A DNA stretch of 19,886 bases from Spirochaetaceae bacterium (GTDB taxonomy: Bacteria; Spirochaetota; Spirochaetia; Treponematales; Breznakiellaceae). Location of the stretch: positions 1 through 19,886 of the forward strand of contig JAISDG010000080.1 of the NCBI GenBank assembly GCA_031265015.1, written 5' to 3'. A model generated the notes under the pieces. That model ran no database searches. It was not told the DNA's origin and was given only the letters and a program-made list of their open reading frames with translations. Of this stretch, positions 7,782 to 15,222 are shown piece after piece. Both the position numbers and the translations under genes were made by a program. Position 1 is the first letter of the stretch. The number at the start of each line of letters is the position of its first letter.

Positions 7782-8485
7782 ATACCGGCCGTCTCCCCGC
7801 GGCGTATACTGTCATTTTCCCCGCACTCCCGGTCCGCGGGGACGCATGTCCGGGCCAGCCTTTTGCACATCCGGACCGCATCCGCGGCGTTGCTTGAATA
7901 ACCGTCGGCCCCGATGCGGTCGGCAAAAGCCTGGGATATGGGACCCCCTCCCACCGCAACCTTAAATTTGCCGCGGATGTTTTTTTCCTTCAGAATTTTT
8001 ATAACATCCGCCATGGCGTCCATGGTGGTCGTCATTAACGAAGAAAGTAAAATAAATTCGGCCTTTGTTTCAATCGCTTTTTCCACAAAAGTCAGGGGCG
8101 GAACATCCCGTCCCAAATCCAGTACTTCAAAGCCGGCGCTTTCCAGCATGATACGGACAAGATTCTTGCCGATGTCGTGGGTATCGCCTTCAATCACGCC
8201 GATAACGGCCTTATGTTTCTGCCGGGTCTCTTCCTGCTTTAAATGAGGTTTCAGGACATTTATCCCCGCGTTCATCGCATCGGAACAGATAAGAATTTCC
8301 GGCACAAAATATTCTTCCTCATCAAAAAGTTTTCCCGCCCGTTCCATACCGTCTCCCAGCCCCTTGTCGATGGCTTCGTAGGCGTCCGCTTTTTCATCAA
8401 CCGCCTGCCGGGACAGCCGAACTGCTTCGTCCTCATCCATGTTCACCACCGCGTCCGATAATTGCTGCAGTAATTCCGCGCTCAT
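7778..8485 (-). CDS. Corrinoid (B12-binding) methyl carrier protein, MtaC/MtbC/MtsB type
   Basis: This small protein carries the cobamide that shuttles methyl groups between methyltransferases. Residues 1 to about 88 form the helical cap domain. The Rossmann B12-binding domain follows, with the base-off signature E-G-D101-T-H103-D-I-G-K-N (His103 is the lower cobalt ligand), S-S-L-M-T-T-T-M, and V-G-G-G-P. The length of 235 is slightly above the usual 210-220 because of a polar C-terminal tail. GGAGG lies nine bases before the ATG. It is 18 bases after the NifK-like gene and overlaps the next methyltransferase gene. It is the only corrinoid protein in the window and presumably serves all three UroD-like enzymes. 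Confidence 0.92.
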   Translation of the reverse strand: MSAELLQQLSDAVVNMDEDEAVRLSRQAVDEKADAYEAIDKGLGDGMERAGKLFDEEEYFVPEILICSDAMNAGINVLKPHLKQEETRQKHKAVIGVIEGDTHDIGKNLVRIMLESAGFEVLDLGRDVPPLTFVEKAIETKAEFILLSSLMTTTMDAMADVIKILKEKNIRGKFKVAVGGGPISQAFADRIGADGYSSNAADAVRMCKRLARTCVPADRECGENDSIRRGETAGI

Positions 8486-8503
8486 TTTTCCGCCCTCCGT
8501 GAT

Positions 8504-9892
8504 TTATCTTCCCGCGATTGCCGCGCTGATAAGATCCTCGGCCAGCGTAAGGCCGCCCGAAAAGCCGGTATAACCGCGGTTTATGACGGCGCGGTTTGCA
8601 ACGGGAAAACTTACGCTTAAATGCGCCGCCCCAAGCTTTGCCGCCAGATCCCGTTCCAGGGAACTGCCGATGACAAAAGCGGGAGTCAGGCTGTCCACAT
8701 ATAGATCCGTTTCCCTGCGGGGATAGCGGTCGATAAGATATTTCCCCGCCTCGCTTGGGTTTGTATCAAAAACAACCAGCGGTTCCGGGGCGGCATAATC
8801 CGCTCCCGGCGCCCGGATTTTTTTTGCCAGCAGTTCCCGCTGCTGGTCATTGAGCAGTTCGGTAAACTGAACAAGAACGGGTATCCAGCCCAAATCTTCC
8901 TTAAGAAAACGCGTAACGGAAACGGCGTAGTTTACATCGGCGATAATAAGGGCATAGCGCTGTAAATCAAGGTCGTAATAACAATCAACCAAAAGATCAA
9001 GACAGCGCCAGTATCTTTTCTGCTCCGCCCCGATAAGGTCTTCCACGTTAATGGGAAGGCCGATCTTTTTTTCCACCGCCCGGAGCAGTTCCGCGCTGGC
9101 GGCGGGACCTACCGGCAGTGAAACACTGATGTAGGGAATGTCAAATATTTCCTCATACGTTTGCGCCGCCTCTATACCGTATACATCCGATACCACAATG
9201 TTCAATTCCGCGCCGCCGGACCCGTACAGGCTCTCCAGGGTATCGCCCTCTCCAAAAAAGGTATTTACCTTCAGGCCCGCCGATTCCAGCAGCTTTTTTA
9301 CTCCTTCCAGGTTGCCGCGCCAAAAGCTGTCCATATAGGGAACAATGCCGAAGACATTGACCGTCCCCTTCCTGGGCTCCCCTTTTTTTACAAACTGGCG
9401 GGCAAGGGCGGAAAGAACAATGTCATAGCCGTAATAGGAGTTTCCCTTAAAACCTCCGGTCCGGGCAAATGCCAGCGAGACATCTTCTACACCGCCTTTA
9501 ACATCATTGACAACGGCCTGGACATCGTCACCTATCATTTCCGTAACGCAGCTGGTTATGACAACAAAGAGCTTTGCTTCCATCATTTCCACCGTTGTGC
9601 GTATCTGTTCGGCCAGGCGGTCCGTTCCGCCAAAGATCACTTCCTTCTCGCCTGCATTGGAACTTGGCACGGCCAGTCCGCCGCAAAATCCGCCGACCTG
9701 CAATGCGGAACCGCCGTTCTGGCCCCAGGCGATGCTGCCCGCGCAGCCTCCCGCGGCGTGGAGTACCGCTATTGTTTCCGGCAGCGCTTCCAGGGTACAA
9801 AGCGCTCCGCCGAAGGAACAGAAATACCGGGGCCGCTCTATATAACTGTGGGGGATGATTTTTTTTGCACTGGCCGCTTCTGTGTCCTTCAT
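8504..9892 (-). CDS. Nitrogenase component 1-like subunit, NifK-like
   Basis: This is the second subunit of the nitrogenase-like catalytic heterotetramer. The protein has 462 residues with P-cluster cysteines C25 (R-Y-F-C), C50 (G-G-C-A-G-S) and C115 (T-S-C-V-T-E-M-I-G-D-D). These match NifK Cys70, Cys95 and Cys153 in context and order. E-V-I-F-G-G-T (84-90) matches the NifK F-G-G element. It is shorter than NifK (about 520) and lacks the long N-terminal extension. Its ATG overlaps the NifD-like stop by one base, and GGGGG precedes the start. It could be called MarK-like. BchB/ChlB-type enzymes are disfavoured because a nifB gene accompanies it. The substrate cannot be read from this subunit. 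Confidence 0.85.
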   Translation of the reverse strand: MKDTEAASAKKIIPHSYIERPRYFCSFGGALCTLEALPETIAVLHAAGGCAGSIAWGQNGGSALQVGGFCGGLAVPSSNAGEKEVIFGGTDRLAEQIRTTVEMMEAKLFVVITSCVTEMIGDDVQAVVNDVKGGVEDVSLAFARTGGFKGNSYYGYDIVLSALARQFVKKGEPRKGTVNVFGIVPYMDSFWRGNLEGVKKLLESAGLKVNTFFGEGDTLESLYGSGGAELNIVVSDVYGIEAAQTYEEIFDIPYISVSLPVGPAASAELLRAVEKKIGLPINVEDLIGAEQKRYWRCLDLLVDCYYDLDLQRYALIIADVNYAVSVTRFLKEDLGWIPVLVQFTELLNDQQRELLAKKIRAPGADYAAPEPLVVFDTNPSEAGKYLIDRYPRRETDLYVDSLTPAFVIGSSLERDLAAKLGAAHLSVSFPVANRAVINRGYTGFSGGLTLAEDLISAAIAGR

Positions 9893-11412
9893 TATTCGCC
9901 CCCTTTGGCGTCATCGTTCTTGATATGCTTAAAAGGATCTTCCGCATACCAGCTTTTCCTGTAGGGCAGCCTGTTGTAAGCTCCGGTTTTTCTTGCAAAA
10001 ACCGGATTGCCAAGCTGCCGGTAAAGCCTGCGGGCCAGCTCAAAGGCGCCCCGGTAACCGATGTATGAAAGGCCCGTGTTGTAGATAACGTGCGCAGGAA
10101 CGCCGAGTTTCGCGGCGGTACTGTTGCCGTTCCAGTGGCCCAGGAAAAGATCCGGTTTTAACCGGGTGATAAGATTTGCCTCTTCAAAGGGCTGGACGTT
10201 TGCCACGTTAAACGAAAAATCCCCCGCGGCTTTCCGGAGTTTTTCGTACTCAAGGGAGGCGAATTCATCATGATGAAAGGAACGGACGCCGGTGATTGTA
10301 AAACCCAGCTCCGCCAGAAGATTGGCCGTAGCCAGGGCGCGGAATTCTCCGGCGCTGATAAAAGCTTTTTTCCCCTTAAAGAATTCCCGGTAAGGCTTAA
10401 GGGCTTCGTCAAGACGGGAAAGTTCCGCCGCGATAAGCTTTTCCGCCGCGTCTTCCCTGCCGGAAAAACGGCCCACATCCCGAATCCATTCGCCGGTATT
10501 TTCAATGCCGATGGGCATGTGCTTTAAGATATAGGGAATACCGTAATGCTCTTCAAAGAGCTTTAAAAAATAATCGTCGTGGGTGGGACAGGTGCTTATG
10601 CTTAAAGCAGCGTATTTGATCTTCCACATCTCTTCCGGCCGGGCAAACACGGGGAATATGTTTACCCGATACCCAAGACCGTTCAGAAGGCGGGTCAGTT
10701 CGTCTTCGTCCACCTTTCCCATGGACGACACATTGCAAAGATTCACCGTATATTTTTTCAGCTGCTCAAGCTTAAAAGCTTCCGCGTCGTCCGGTATGAT
10801 GTTCGCCGGGAACGGCGGATCTTCCAGCAGGGTTTCCAGAAGTCCGTGGTATACGGCGTCATAAGCTGTGGACCAAATTTTTGTTTTGAAACCTTCGCAG
10901 TGAACGGGAATTATTTTTGCCTGAACAAATTCCCGCACTCCCGCGATAACGCCGTCAACGTCATCGCCGGTAATGCCCGGAACGCAGCTTGCTACCACGG
11001 TAATTGTTTTGGGCCGGTATATGCGGTCGGCTTCCAGGATGGCGCGTTTGAGTTTTCCTTCACCGCCGGAAATAACGTCCGCTTCGTTCATGGCGGTGGA
11101 AATCCACATGGCGTCCTTCTGGACGCCGAAATGCTGCAGGCTGCCTGAACGGGCATTGGCGTTTTGCGAATGTGAACATACGCCGCAGCCCACAGCGCCG
11201 TGCAATAAATTGACATTATCGGGAAGGCTGTTGATCATTGCGATGGCAGGAAGCATTAAACAGATGGAACCCTGCGAAAAGGAACGATCGCTGTCGCCAA
11301 AGCAGCCGCAGCTGAGCCGTTTTTTAAGTCCGCAGAGAGTACCCCCATAGCTTATCCGCGAATGGAGCCGGTCTTCCCGTTTGGGAGCGGTTTTTGTATC
11401 CAATGCAGCCAT
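9892..11412 (-). CDS. Nitrogenase component 1-like catalytic subunit, NifD-like
   Basis: This is the expected cofactor-bearing subunit, 506 residues. P-cluster cysteines are C51, C76 (H-G-A-V-G-C) and C143 (V-A-S-C-V-P-G-I-T-G-D-D), as in NifD Cys62/88/154. I-S-T-C275 followed by E-E-H-Y-G-I-P matches the NifD cofactor ligand Cys275 and its Y-G-I-P context. The stretch S-G-R-E-D-A-A-E-K-L-I to F-K-G-K-K resembles VnfD/AnfD. The cofactor His442 region is altered: here it reads V-P-A-H441-V-I-Y-N-T-G-L-S-Y-I-G-Y, so His441 may or may not be the equivalent. Extra N-terminal cysteines C27, C35 and C37 are unusual. AAGGAGG lies eight bases before the ATG, and the start overlaps the stop of methyltransferase a by one base. 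This fits a Mar-like or other group IV reductase better than a dinitrogenase. Confidence 0.85.
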   Translation of the reverse strand: MAALDTKTAPKREDRLHSRISYGGTLCGLKKRLSCGCFGDSDRSFSQGSICLMLPAIAMINSLPDNVNLLHGAVGCGVCSHSQNANARSGSLQHFGVQKDAMWISTAMNEADVISGGEGKLKRAILEADRIYRPKTITVVASCVPGITGDDVDGVIAGVREFVQAKIIPVHCEGFKTKIWSTAYDAVYHGLLETLLEDPPFPANIIPDDAEAFKLEQLKKYTVNLCNVSSMGKVDEDELTRLLNGLGYRVNIFPVFARPEEMWKIKYAALSISTCPTHDDYFLKLFEEHYGIPYILKHMPIGIENTGEWIRDVGRFSGREDAAEKLIAAELSRLDEALKPYREFFKGKKAFISAGEFRALATANLLAELGFTITGVRSFHHDEFASLEYEKLRKAAGDFSFNVANVQPFEEANLITRLKPDLFLGHWNGNSTAAKLGVPAHVIYNTGLSYIGYRGAFELARRLYRQLGNPVFARKTGAYNRLPYRKSWYAEDPFKHIKNDDAKGGE

Positions 11413-12446
11413 TATGTGTTCCTCCTTGTATTCTTTCCCGTATGTACCATTGCCTTGATATTTTCCGCAGGCGTTGAAGGCGGAATGTCACAGCCGGGCA
11501 TCAGTATATAACCGGTGTCCTCTCCCGCTTCGCTGATGCACCGCTCGCAGGCCCTTGCCACCCCCTCGGGGCTTTCACGCTGAATAACTCCCACCGGATT
11601 CATATTCCCGGCAAAAGCCGTTTTCCCGCCGAAAATTTCGCGGCACTTTTTTAAACTCACCTTATAATCAACCGAAATAAGATCCGCGCCGATGCCGTTC
11701 AAAAGGTCGAGCCTGTTTTCGATATTCCCGCAGATGTGCAGGCAGGTGGCGATTCCCTTTTGTTTGAGCGCGGTAAAAACTTTCGTGAAAGCCGGCAGGG
11801 CAAACGCGGCAAAGTGTTCCCGGGAAATCATGTCGCCGGAAGCGGTCGGTTCGGCAACCAGGGCAAAATCAACCCCCGCGTCGATGTAGTTTTGTACATC
11901 CGCCAGGTAGAGTTCCGCCGTCCATTCAAGCAGGCGGCGCACGGAACCGGGGTCCCGGTAAACGCCGCGCATCAGGTTTTCCGCGCCGTACAAAAGCCCC
12001 GCCAGGGTAAAGGGCCCCCAGCGGGTCAGGGCCACGAAATGTTCGCCGCCGGTCTGCCGTACCAGAAGGCGGCTTGTTTCGTACAGAAAACGCATCTGCG
12101 GCGTGTCCTTAAAGGCGCTTGTGCTGATTGTATCAATGTCGGGAATATGTTTAACCAGGGGTTCTATAACATCCGGGGTACCCTTTGCCCTGAATTTAAT
12201 CTTACCCCCTATGGCGCCGATCAAAATATTGTTAAACCCCGACACGGCCCAGAATATGTCCGAGCCGGCCCCGCTGTAGGCCCCGTAAAGGACAGCCGCG
12301 ATTTTTTCCGGAGGCGAGGCAAGGGCCTTTTCCAGTGAAATACCCGCGCTGTTCAGCGCCCAGGCGCCGCCGGACATCAGCGTTACCGGATAGCGCGGTG
12401 TCGCCTGCAATTTAAGAGCCGCGCCGATAATTTCCTTTCCCGTCAT
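11412..12446 (-). CDS. UroD-superfamily corrinoid methyltransferase-like protein (a)
   Basis: The 344-residue protein has zinc-type residues H237-I-C239-G-N and C319 in M-P-G-C-D-I-P-P-S-T-P-A-E-N-I. This is the pattern of methylcobamide:thiol methyltransferases. V-A-L-T-R-W-G-P-F-T-L-A-G-L near residue 145 and L-V-A-E-P-T-A-S-G near 197-204 are the matching core strands. The gene sits between the NifH-like and NifD-like genes and overlaps NifD by one base, an unusual place that ties it to the nitrogenase-like enzyme. AAGGAG is six bases from the ATG. It could be the substrate-specific methyltransferase, acting on the reductase substrate or product. It is clearly different in sequence from paralogue b, so the two are not recent duplicates. 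Confidence 0.83.
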   Translation of the reverse strand: MTGKEIIGAALKLQATPRYPVTLMSGGAWALNSAGISLEKALASPPEKIAAVLYGAYSGAGSDIFWAVSGFNNILIGAIGGKIKFRAKGTPDVIEPLVKHIPDIDTISTSAFKDTPQMRFLYETSRLLVRQTGGEHFVALTRWGPFTLAGLLYGAENLMRGVYRDPGSVRRLLEWTAELYLADVQNYIDAGVDFALVAEPTASGDMISREHFAAFALPAFTKVFTALKQKGIATCLHICGNIENRLDLLNGIGADLISVDYKVSLKKCREIFGGKTAFAGNMNPVGVIQRESPEGVARACERCISEAGEDTGYILMPGCDIPPSTPAENIKAMVHTGKNTRRNT

Positions 12447-12455
12447 ATCCGCTCC

Positions 12456-13337
12456 TTAAATATTTGCGGAAAGCTCTTCACGGATCTCGCCTTTTTCAAT
12501 GGACAGCAAATACGTTCCCCACTTGCCTGCCCAGTCACGGAGTTCCTGAACACCCAGCGGCGAAGGCGTACCCGAGACCCTATGGGAGGCAATTTTTTCC
12601 GCCAGAGCGGTATACACTTTTGCCTGTTCGCTCTCCGGTGAAGCTTCGATAGTTGTCTTTCCCTGCAGTTCACACTGGGTTACGGTAACCGACCGGGGAA
12701 TATACCCGACAACCTGGGTTTTTGTCCTGGCAGCAAAGTCATCTATGATCTCCCGCGAATAGGGCCGGTTAATTGAATTGGCAATCACGCCGCCTAAAAG
12801 GGCTCCGCCGGAATTGGAATATTTCTGAATGCCGCGAAAAAGATTGTTCGCCGCGTATATTGCCATAAAATCCGCGGATGAAACGGTAAAAACATGTTCG
12901 GCGATGCCTTCCCGTATAGGAACGGCAAAGCCGCCGCAGACAACATCGCCCAAAACATCGTAGATAACAAAGTCCAGATCGAGTTCCTCAAAAATACGCT
13001 GCTGCTTAAAAAGTTCAACCGCGGTAATAATGCCCCGTCCCGCGCAGCCCACGCCGGGCTGGGGGCCCCCCGCTTCGACGCAGTAAATGCCGCTAAAGCC
13101 CAGATGAATAACCTCGTGGGCATTTACCGTATTTTTTTCCCGCAGGGTATCCAGGACCGTGGGAATGTACGTTCCGTCCCGCAGGGTATTGGTCGAATCG
13201 CTTTTTGGATCACAGCCAAACTGCATGACCTTGTAGCCGAGTTTTGAAAGCGCCGCGCTCAAATTGGAAGTGGTAGTGGATTTGCCAATGCCCCCCTTTC
13301 CGTAAACTGCAATCTGTACCGGTTTTTTCCCCGCCAT
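12456..13337 (-). CDS. Nitrogenase-like iron protein (reductase), NifH-like
   Basis: The homodimeric Fe protein uses MgATP to pass low-potential electrons to the NifDK-like component. The 293-residue product has the P-loop G-K-G-G-I-G-K-S-T (13-21), the F-G-C-D-P-K-S-D-S-T strand (39-48), and the cluster cysteines C97 (G-V-G-C-A-G-R-G-I) and C133 (D-V-L-G-D-V-V-C-G-G-F). Arg100, the residue ADP-ribosylated in DraT-regulated NifH, is present. The C-terminus (E-L-R-D-W-A-G-K-W-G) is of the kind I associate with non-fixing group IV homologues. GGAG precedes the ATG. It lies ten bases after cysK and nine before methyltransferase a. NifH, MarH, CfbC and BchL all share these motifs, so the family alone does not give the substrate. 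Confidence 0.92.
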   Translation of the reverse strand: MAGKKPVQIAVYGKGGIGKSTTTSNLSAALSKLGYKVMQFGCDPKSDSTNTLRDGTYIPTVLDTLREKNTVNAHEVIHLGFSGIYCVEAGGPQPGVGCAGRGIITAVELFKQQRIFEELDLDFVIYDVLGDVVCGGFAVPIREGIAEHVFTVSSADFMAIYAANNLFRGIQKYSNSGGALLGGVIANSINRPYSREIIDDFAARTKTQVVGYIPRSVTVTQCELQGKTTIEASPESEQAKVYTALAEKIASHRVSGTPSPLGVQELRDWAGKWGTYLLSIEKGEIREELSANI

Positions 13338-13347
13338 ATTTACTCCA

Positions 13348-14298
13348 TCACAAACTTGGGTTTTCTATTCTGTCAAAAAGCTGCGTAGAAAGGTAACGTT
13401 CACCGGTATCGGGCAGAAGCGCCACAACCATTTTGCCGGCAAACTCTTCTCGCCGGGCAAGCTGTACCGCGGCAAAGGCCGCTGCGCCGGAGGAAATACC
13501 CACCAGGAGTCCTTCTTTGGCGGCAAGTCTCTGGGCGGCGCTGAAGGCTTCTTCGGTACGAACCTTGTAGACCTCGTCATAGATTCCCGTGTTAAGCACC
13601 CTGGGAACAAAACCTGCCCCTATGCCCTGAATTTTATGGGGACCCGGCGCCGAACCGGAAAGTACCGGCGAATCAAAGGGTTCAACCGCCGCGATGTACA
13701 CATCCGCCTTTTTTGCCTTTAAGGCCTCCCCCACGCCGGTAACCGTACCGCCGGTACCGACCCCTCCGACGAAAGCGGCAACCTCTCCGCCGGTATCCCG
13801 CCATATTTCTTCCGCCGTTGTCCTCCGGTGAATTCCCGGATTGGCGGGATTGTTGAACTGCTGGGGAATGAATGAATTTGGAAGCTGCGCCGCGATTTCT
13901 TCCGCCTTGCGGATTGCTCCCTTCATGCCGTCTTTGCCGGGGGTTAGTACCAGTTCCGCGTTCAGCGCCTTTAAAAGACTGCGCCGTTCAACGCTCATGG
14001 TATCAGGCATCGTCAGGACAAGGCGGTAGCCCTTTGCCGCGGCGACAAAGGCCAGCCCCACGCCGGTATTGCCGCTGGTTGGCTCAATGATAACCGTTCC
14101 GGGTTTTAACGTACCCTGTTGTTCGGCGTCTTCGATCATAGCCAGTGCGATACGGTCCTTGACACTTCCCGCGGGATTAAAATATTCCAGCTTGAACACA
14201 AGATGTCCCTTAAGGTTAAGGCCCTCGGCAAAGCGCCGGGCGCGCAAAAGCGGGGTATTTCCTATTAATTCGGTAAGCGAAAGCGCAATGCGGCTCAC
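13348..14298 (-). CDS. cysK: Cysteine synthase (O-acetylserine sulfhydrylase)
   Basis: This PLP enzyme makes cysteine from O-acetylserine and sulfide. The 316-residue protein has L-I-G-N-T-P-L-L at the N-terminus, the PLP lysine in N-P-A-G-S-V-K47-D-R, T-S-G-N-T-G (74-79), the G-V-G-T-G-G-T phosphate-binding loop, G-I-S-S-G-A-A, and D-T-G-E-R-Y-L-S at the end. I chose the GTG start because AAGGAGG lies five bases before it. The frame stays open to a TTG 33 bases further upstream, which would place the Shine-Dalgarno inside the gene. It is the first gene after the promoter-like gap and leads the nitrogenase-like run by only ten bases. This suggests that the sulfide it consumes is produced by the pathway encoded downstream. 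Confidence 0.93.
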   Translation of the reverse strand: MSRIALSLTELIGNTPLLRARRFAEGLNLKGHLVFKLEYFNPAGSVKDRIALAMIEDAEQQGTLKPGTVIIEPTSGNTGVGLAFVAAAKGYRLVLTMPDTMSVERRSLLKALNAELVLTPGKDGMKGAIRKAEEIAAQLPNSFIPQQFNNPANPGIHRRTTAEEIWRDTGGEVAAFVGGVGTGGTVTGVGEALKAKKADVYIAAVEPFDSPVLSGSAPGPHKIQGIGAGFVPRVLNTGIYDEVYKVRTEEAFSAAQRLAAKEGLLVGISSGAAAFAAVQLARREEFAGKMVVALLPDTGERYLSTQLFDRIENPSL

Positions 14299-14382
14299 GG
14301 TACCCTCCTTGATTCCGTTGATCCCTGACAACCAGTTACGTTAATTAATATTAAAACTATAGGAATAATATAAATTTGTCAA
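14299..14382 (-). promoter_or_regulatory. AT-rich promoter region of the cysK/nitrogenase-like operon
   Basis: On the minus strand, TTGACA (14382-14377) is a perfect -35 box and overlaps the stop codon of the upstream permease. TATAGT (14361-14356) lies 15 bases further and TAGTTT 17 bases further, either of which could be the -10. A stretch built on TTAATATTAATTAA follows. The gap is markedly AT-rich against GC-rich neighbours. The leader is too short for a cobalamin or SAM riboswitch. TCAGGG occurs twice on the minus strand, just before the -35 and again before the ribosome-binding site, which might be a regulator half-site. No regulator gene is in the window. Confidence 0.55.
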
Positions 14383-15137
14383 GCCCTGACTCCCCGGAGG
14401 AATATTTTTTGAATCCCCGCAATAACGCCGTCAAAAAATATGCCGAGCAGGGCAATAACCAGCGCGACGGAAAAAATATTCTCTATCTGAAAACTCACCT
14501 GGTAATTTAATATCTGCCAGCCTAATCCCGACTTACCGCCCATCATCTCCGCGGCAATCAACATAAAAAGCGAATAACCGGCGCCGATGCGTATGCCGGA
14601 AAAAATCCGCGGCGCCGCGGCGGGAAGCACGACCTTGTAAAAGAACGTGATCCTGCCGCCGCCGAAGGCCCGGCCCGCCTTGAAGAGGATCCGGTCGCTG
14701 TCTTCAATTCCCGACGCGGTATTAAAAACGATGGGCCAAAGGGCGGCCCACACAATAATCGTTATTTTTGTCTGTTCGCCTATCCCCAAAAAGAGGATCA
14801 GTATATGAAACAGTATAAAGGGATTGATCTGCGACAGGACGCCGGTAAGGGAACCCAGGACGGTACGCAGAGCGCGGTACGGCAGACCCAGAACAAGCCC
14901 CGCGGGAACGCCCAGAACAACCGCCAGCGCCGTACCCGCGGCCGCCCGGCCCGCGCTTACGGCCATGTCCCGCATAAGGGTTTTATGAAGAAGCATGGAA
15001 CAGGTGTTTTTTACAATTTTGCTGAACGGAGGAATAAACAACGGGTTTACCCATTGCAGGGCGCCGGCCAGTTCCCAGAACAAAAAGAACATAAGCACTA
15101 CCGCCGCGCCCCACAAAACTGTTTTTGCCTTATCCAT
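14379..15137 (-). CDS. ABC transporter permease, NitT/TauT (SsuC-like) family (third)
   Basis: The 252-residue membrane protein has about six hydrophobic segments, beginning with V-L-W-G-A-A-V-V-L-M-F-F-L-F-W-E-L. The EAA-type loop that contacts the ATPase lies in A-G-R-A-F-G-G-G...V-V-L-P-A-A-A-P-R-I-F-S-G-I-R, followed by the M-L-I-A-A-E-M-M-G segment shared with the other two permeases here. It has the normal length for SsuC/TauC/ThiX. The ATG is preceded by GGAG. An 85-base gap separates it from the permease before it and holds a small GCGGG/CCCGC hairpin. The solute cannot be told from the permease. Confidence 0.87.
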   Translation of the reverse strand: MDKAKTVLWGAAVVLMFFLFWELAGALQWVNPLFIPPFSKIVKNTCSMLLHKTLMRDMAVSAGRAAAGTALAVVLGVPAGLVLGLPYRALRTVLGSLTGVLSQINPFILFHILILFLGIGEQTKITIIVWAALWPIVFNTASGIEDSDRILFKAGRAFGGGRITFFYKVVLPAAAPRIFSGIRIGAGYSLFMLIAAEMMGGKSGLGWQILNYQVSFQIENIFSVALVIALLGIFFDGVIAGIQKIFLRGVRA

Positions 15138-15222
15138 TCATCACTCCATCCGCTTTATTCCGTCCGCGGGTTTAATACCCCGCCCTTCAGACTCATTATT
15201 CCACCGATTCCATTCACGCCAT

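Noticed and set aside
11412..12446. Calling the three UroD-like genes heme-pathway uroporphyrinogen decarboxylases (hemE)
   Set aside because: Each has the H-x-C...C zinc set of corrinoid methyltransferases and they sit with a corrinoid protein and its activator.
8504..13337. Reading the cluster as a standard N2-fixing nif operon
   Set aside because: nifE, nifN, nifV and the usual assembly genes are absent, the His442 region of the NifD-like protein is altered, and the genes are interleaved with corrinoid methyltransferases and cysK.
8504..13337. Reading the H-D-K genes as protochlorophyllide/chlorophyllide reductase or the F430 reductase CfbCD
   Set aside because: Those enzymes carry no NifB-derived cofactor. 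Here a complete nifB is in the operon and Cys275 is kept, and no tetrapyrrole synthesis genes are nearby.
14299..14331. An earlier TTG start for cysK
   Set aside because: It would place the clear AAGGAGG inside the gene. The GTG at 14298 is correctly spaced from it and gives the normal N-terminus.
14299..14378. A cobalamin or SAM riboswitch ahead of cysK
   Set aside because: The gap is about 80 bases including the promoter, too short, and I see no riboswitch core elements.
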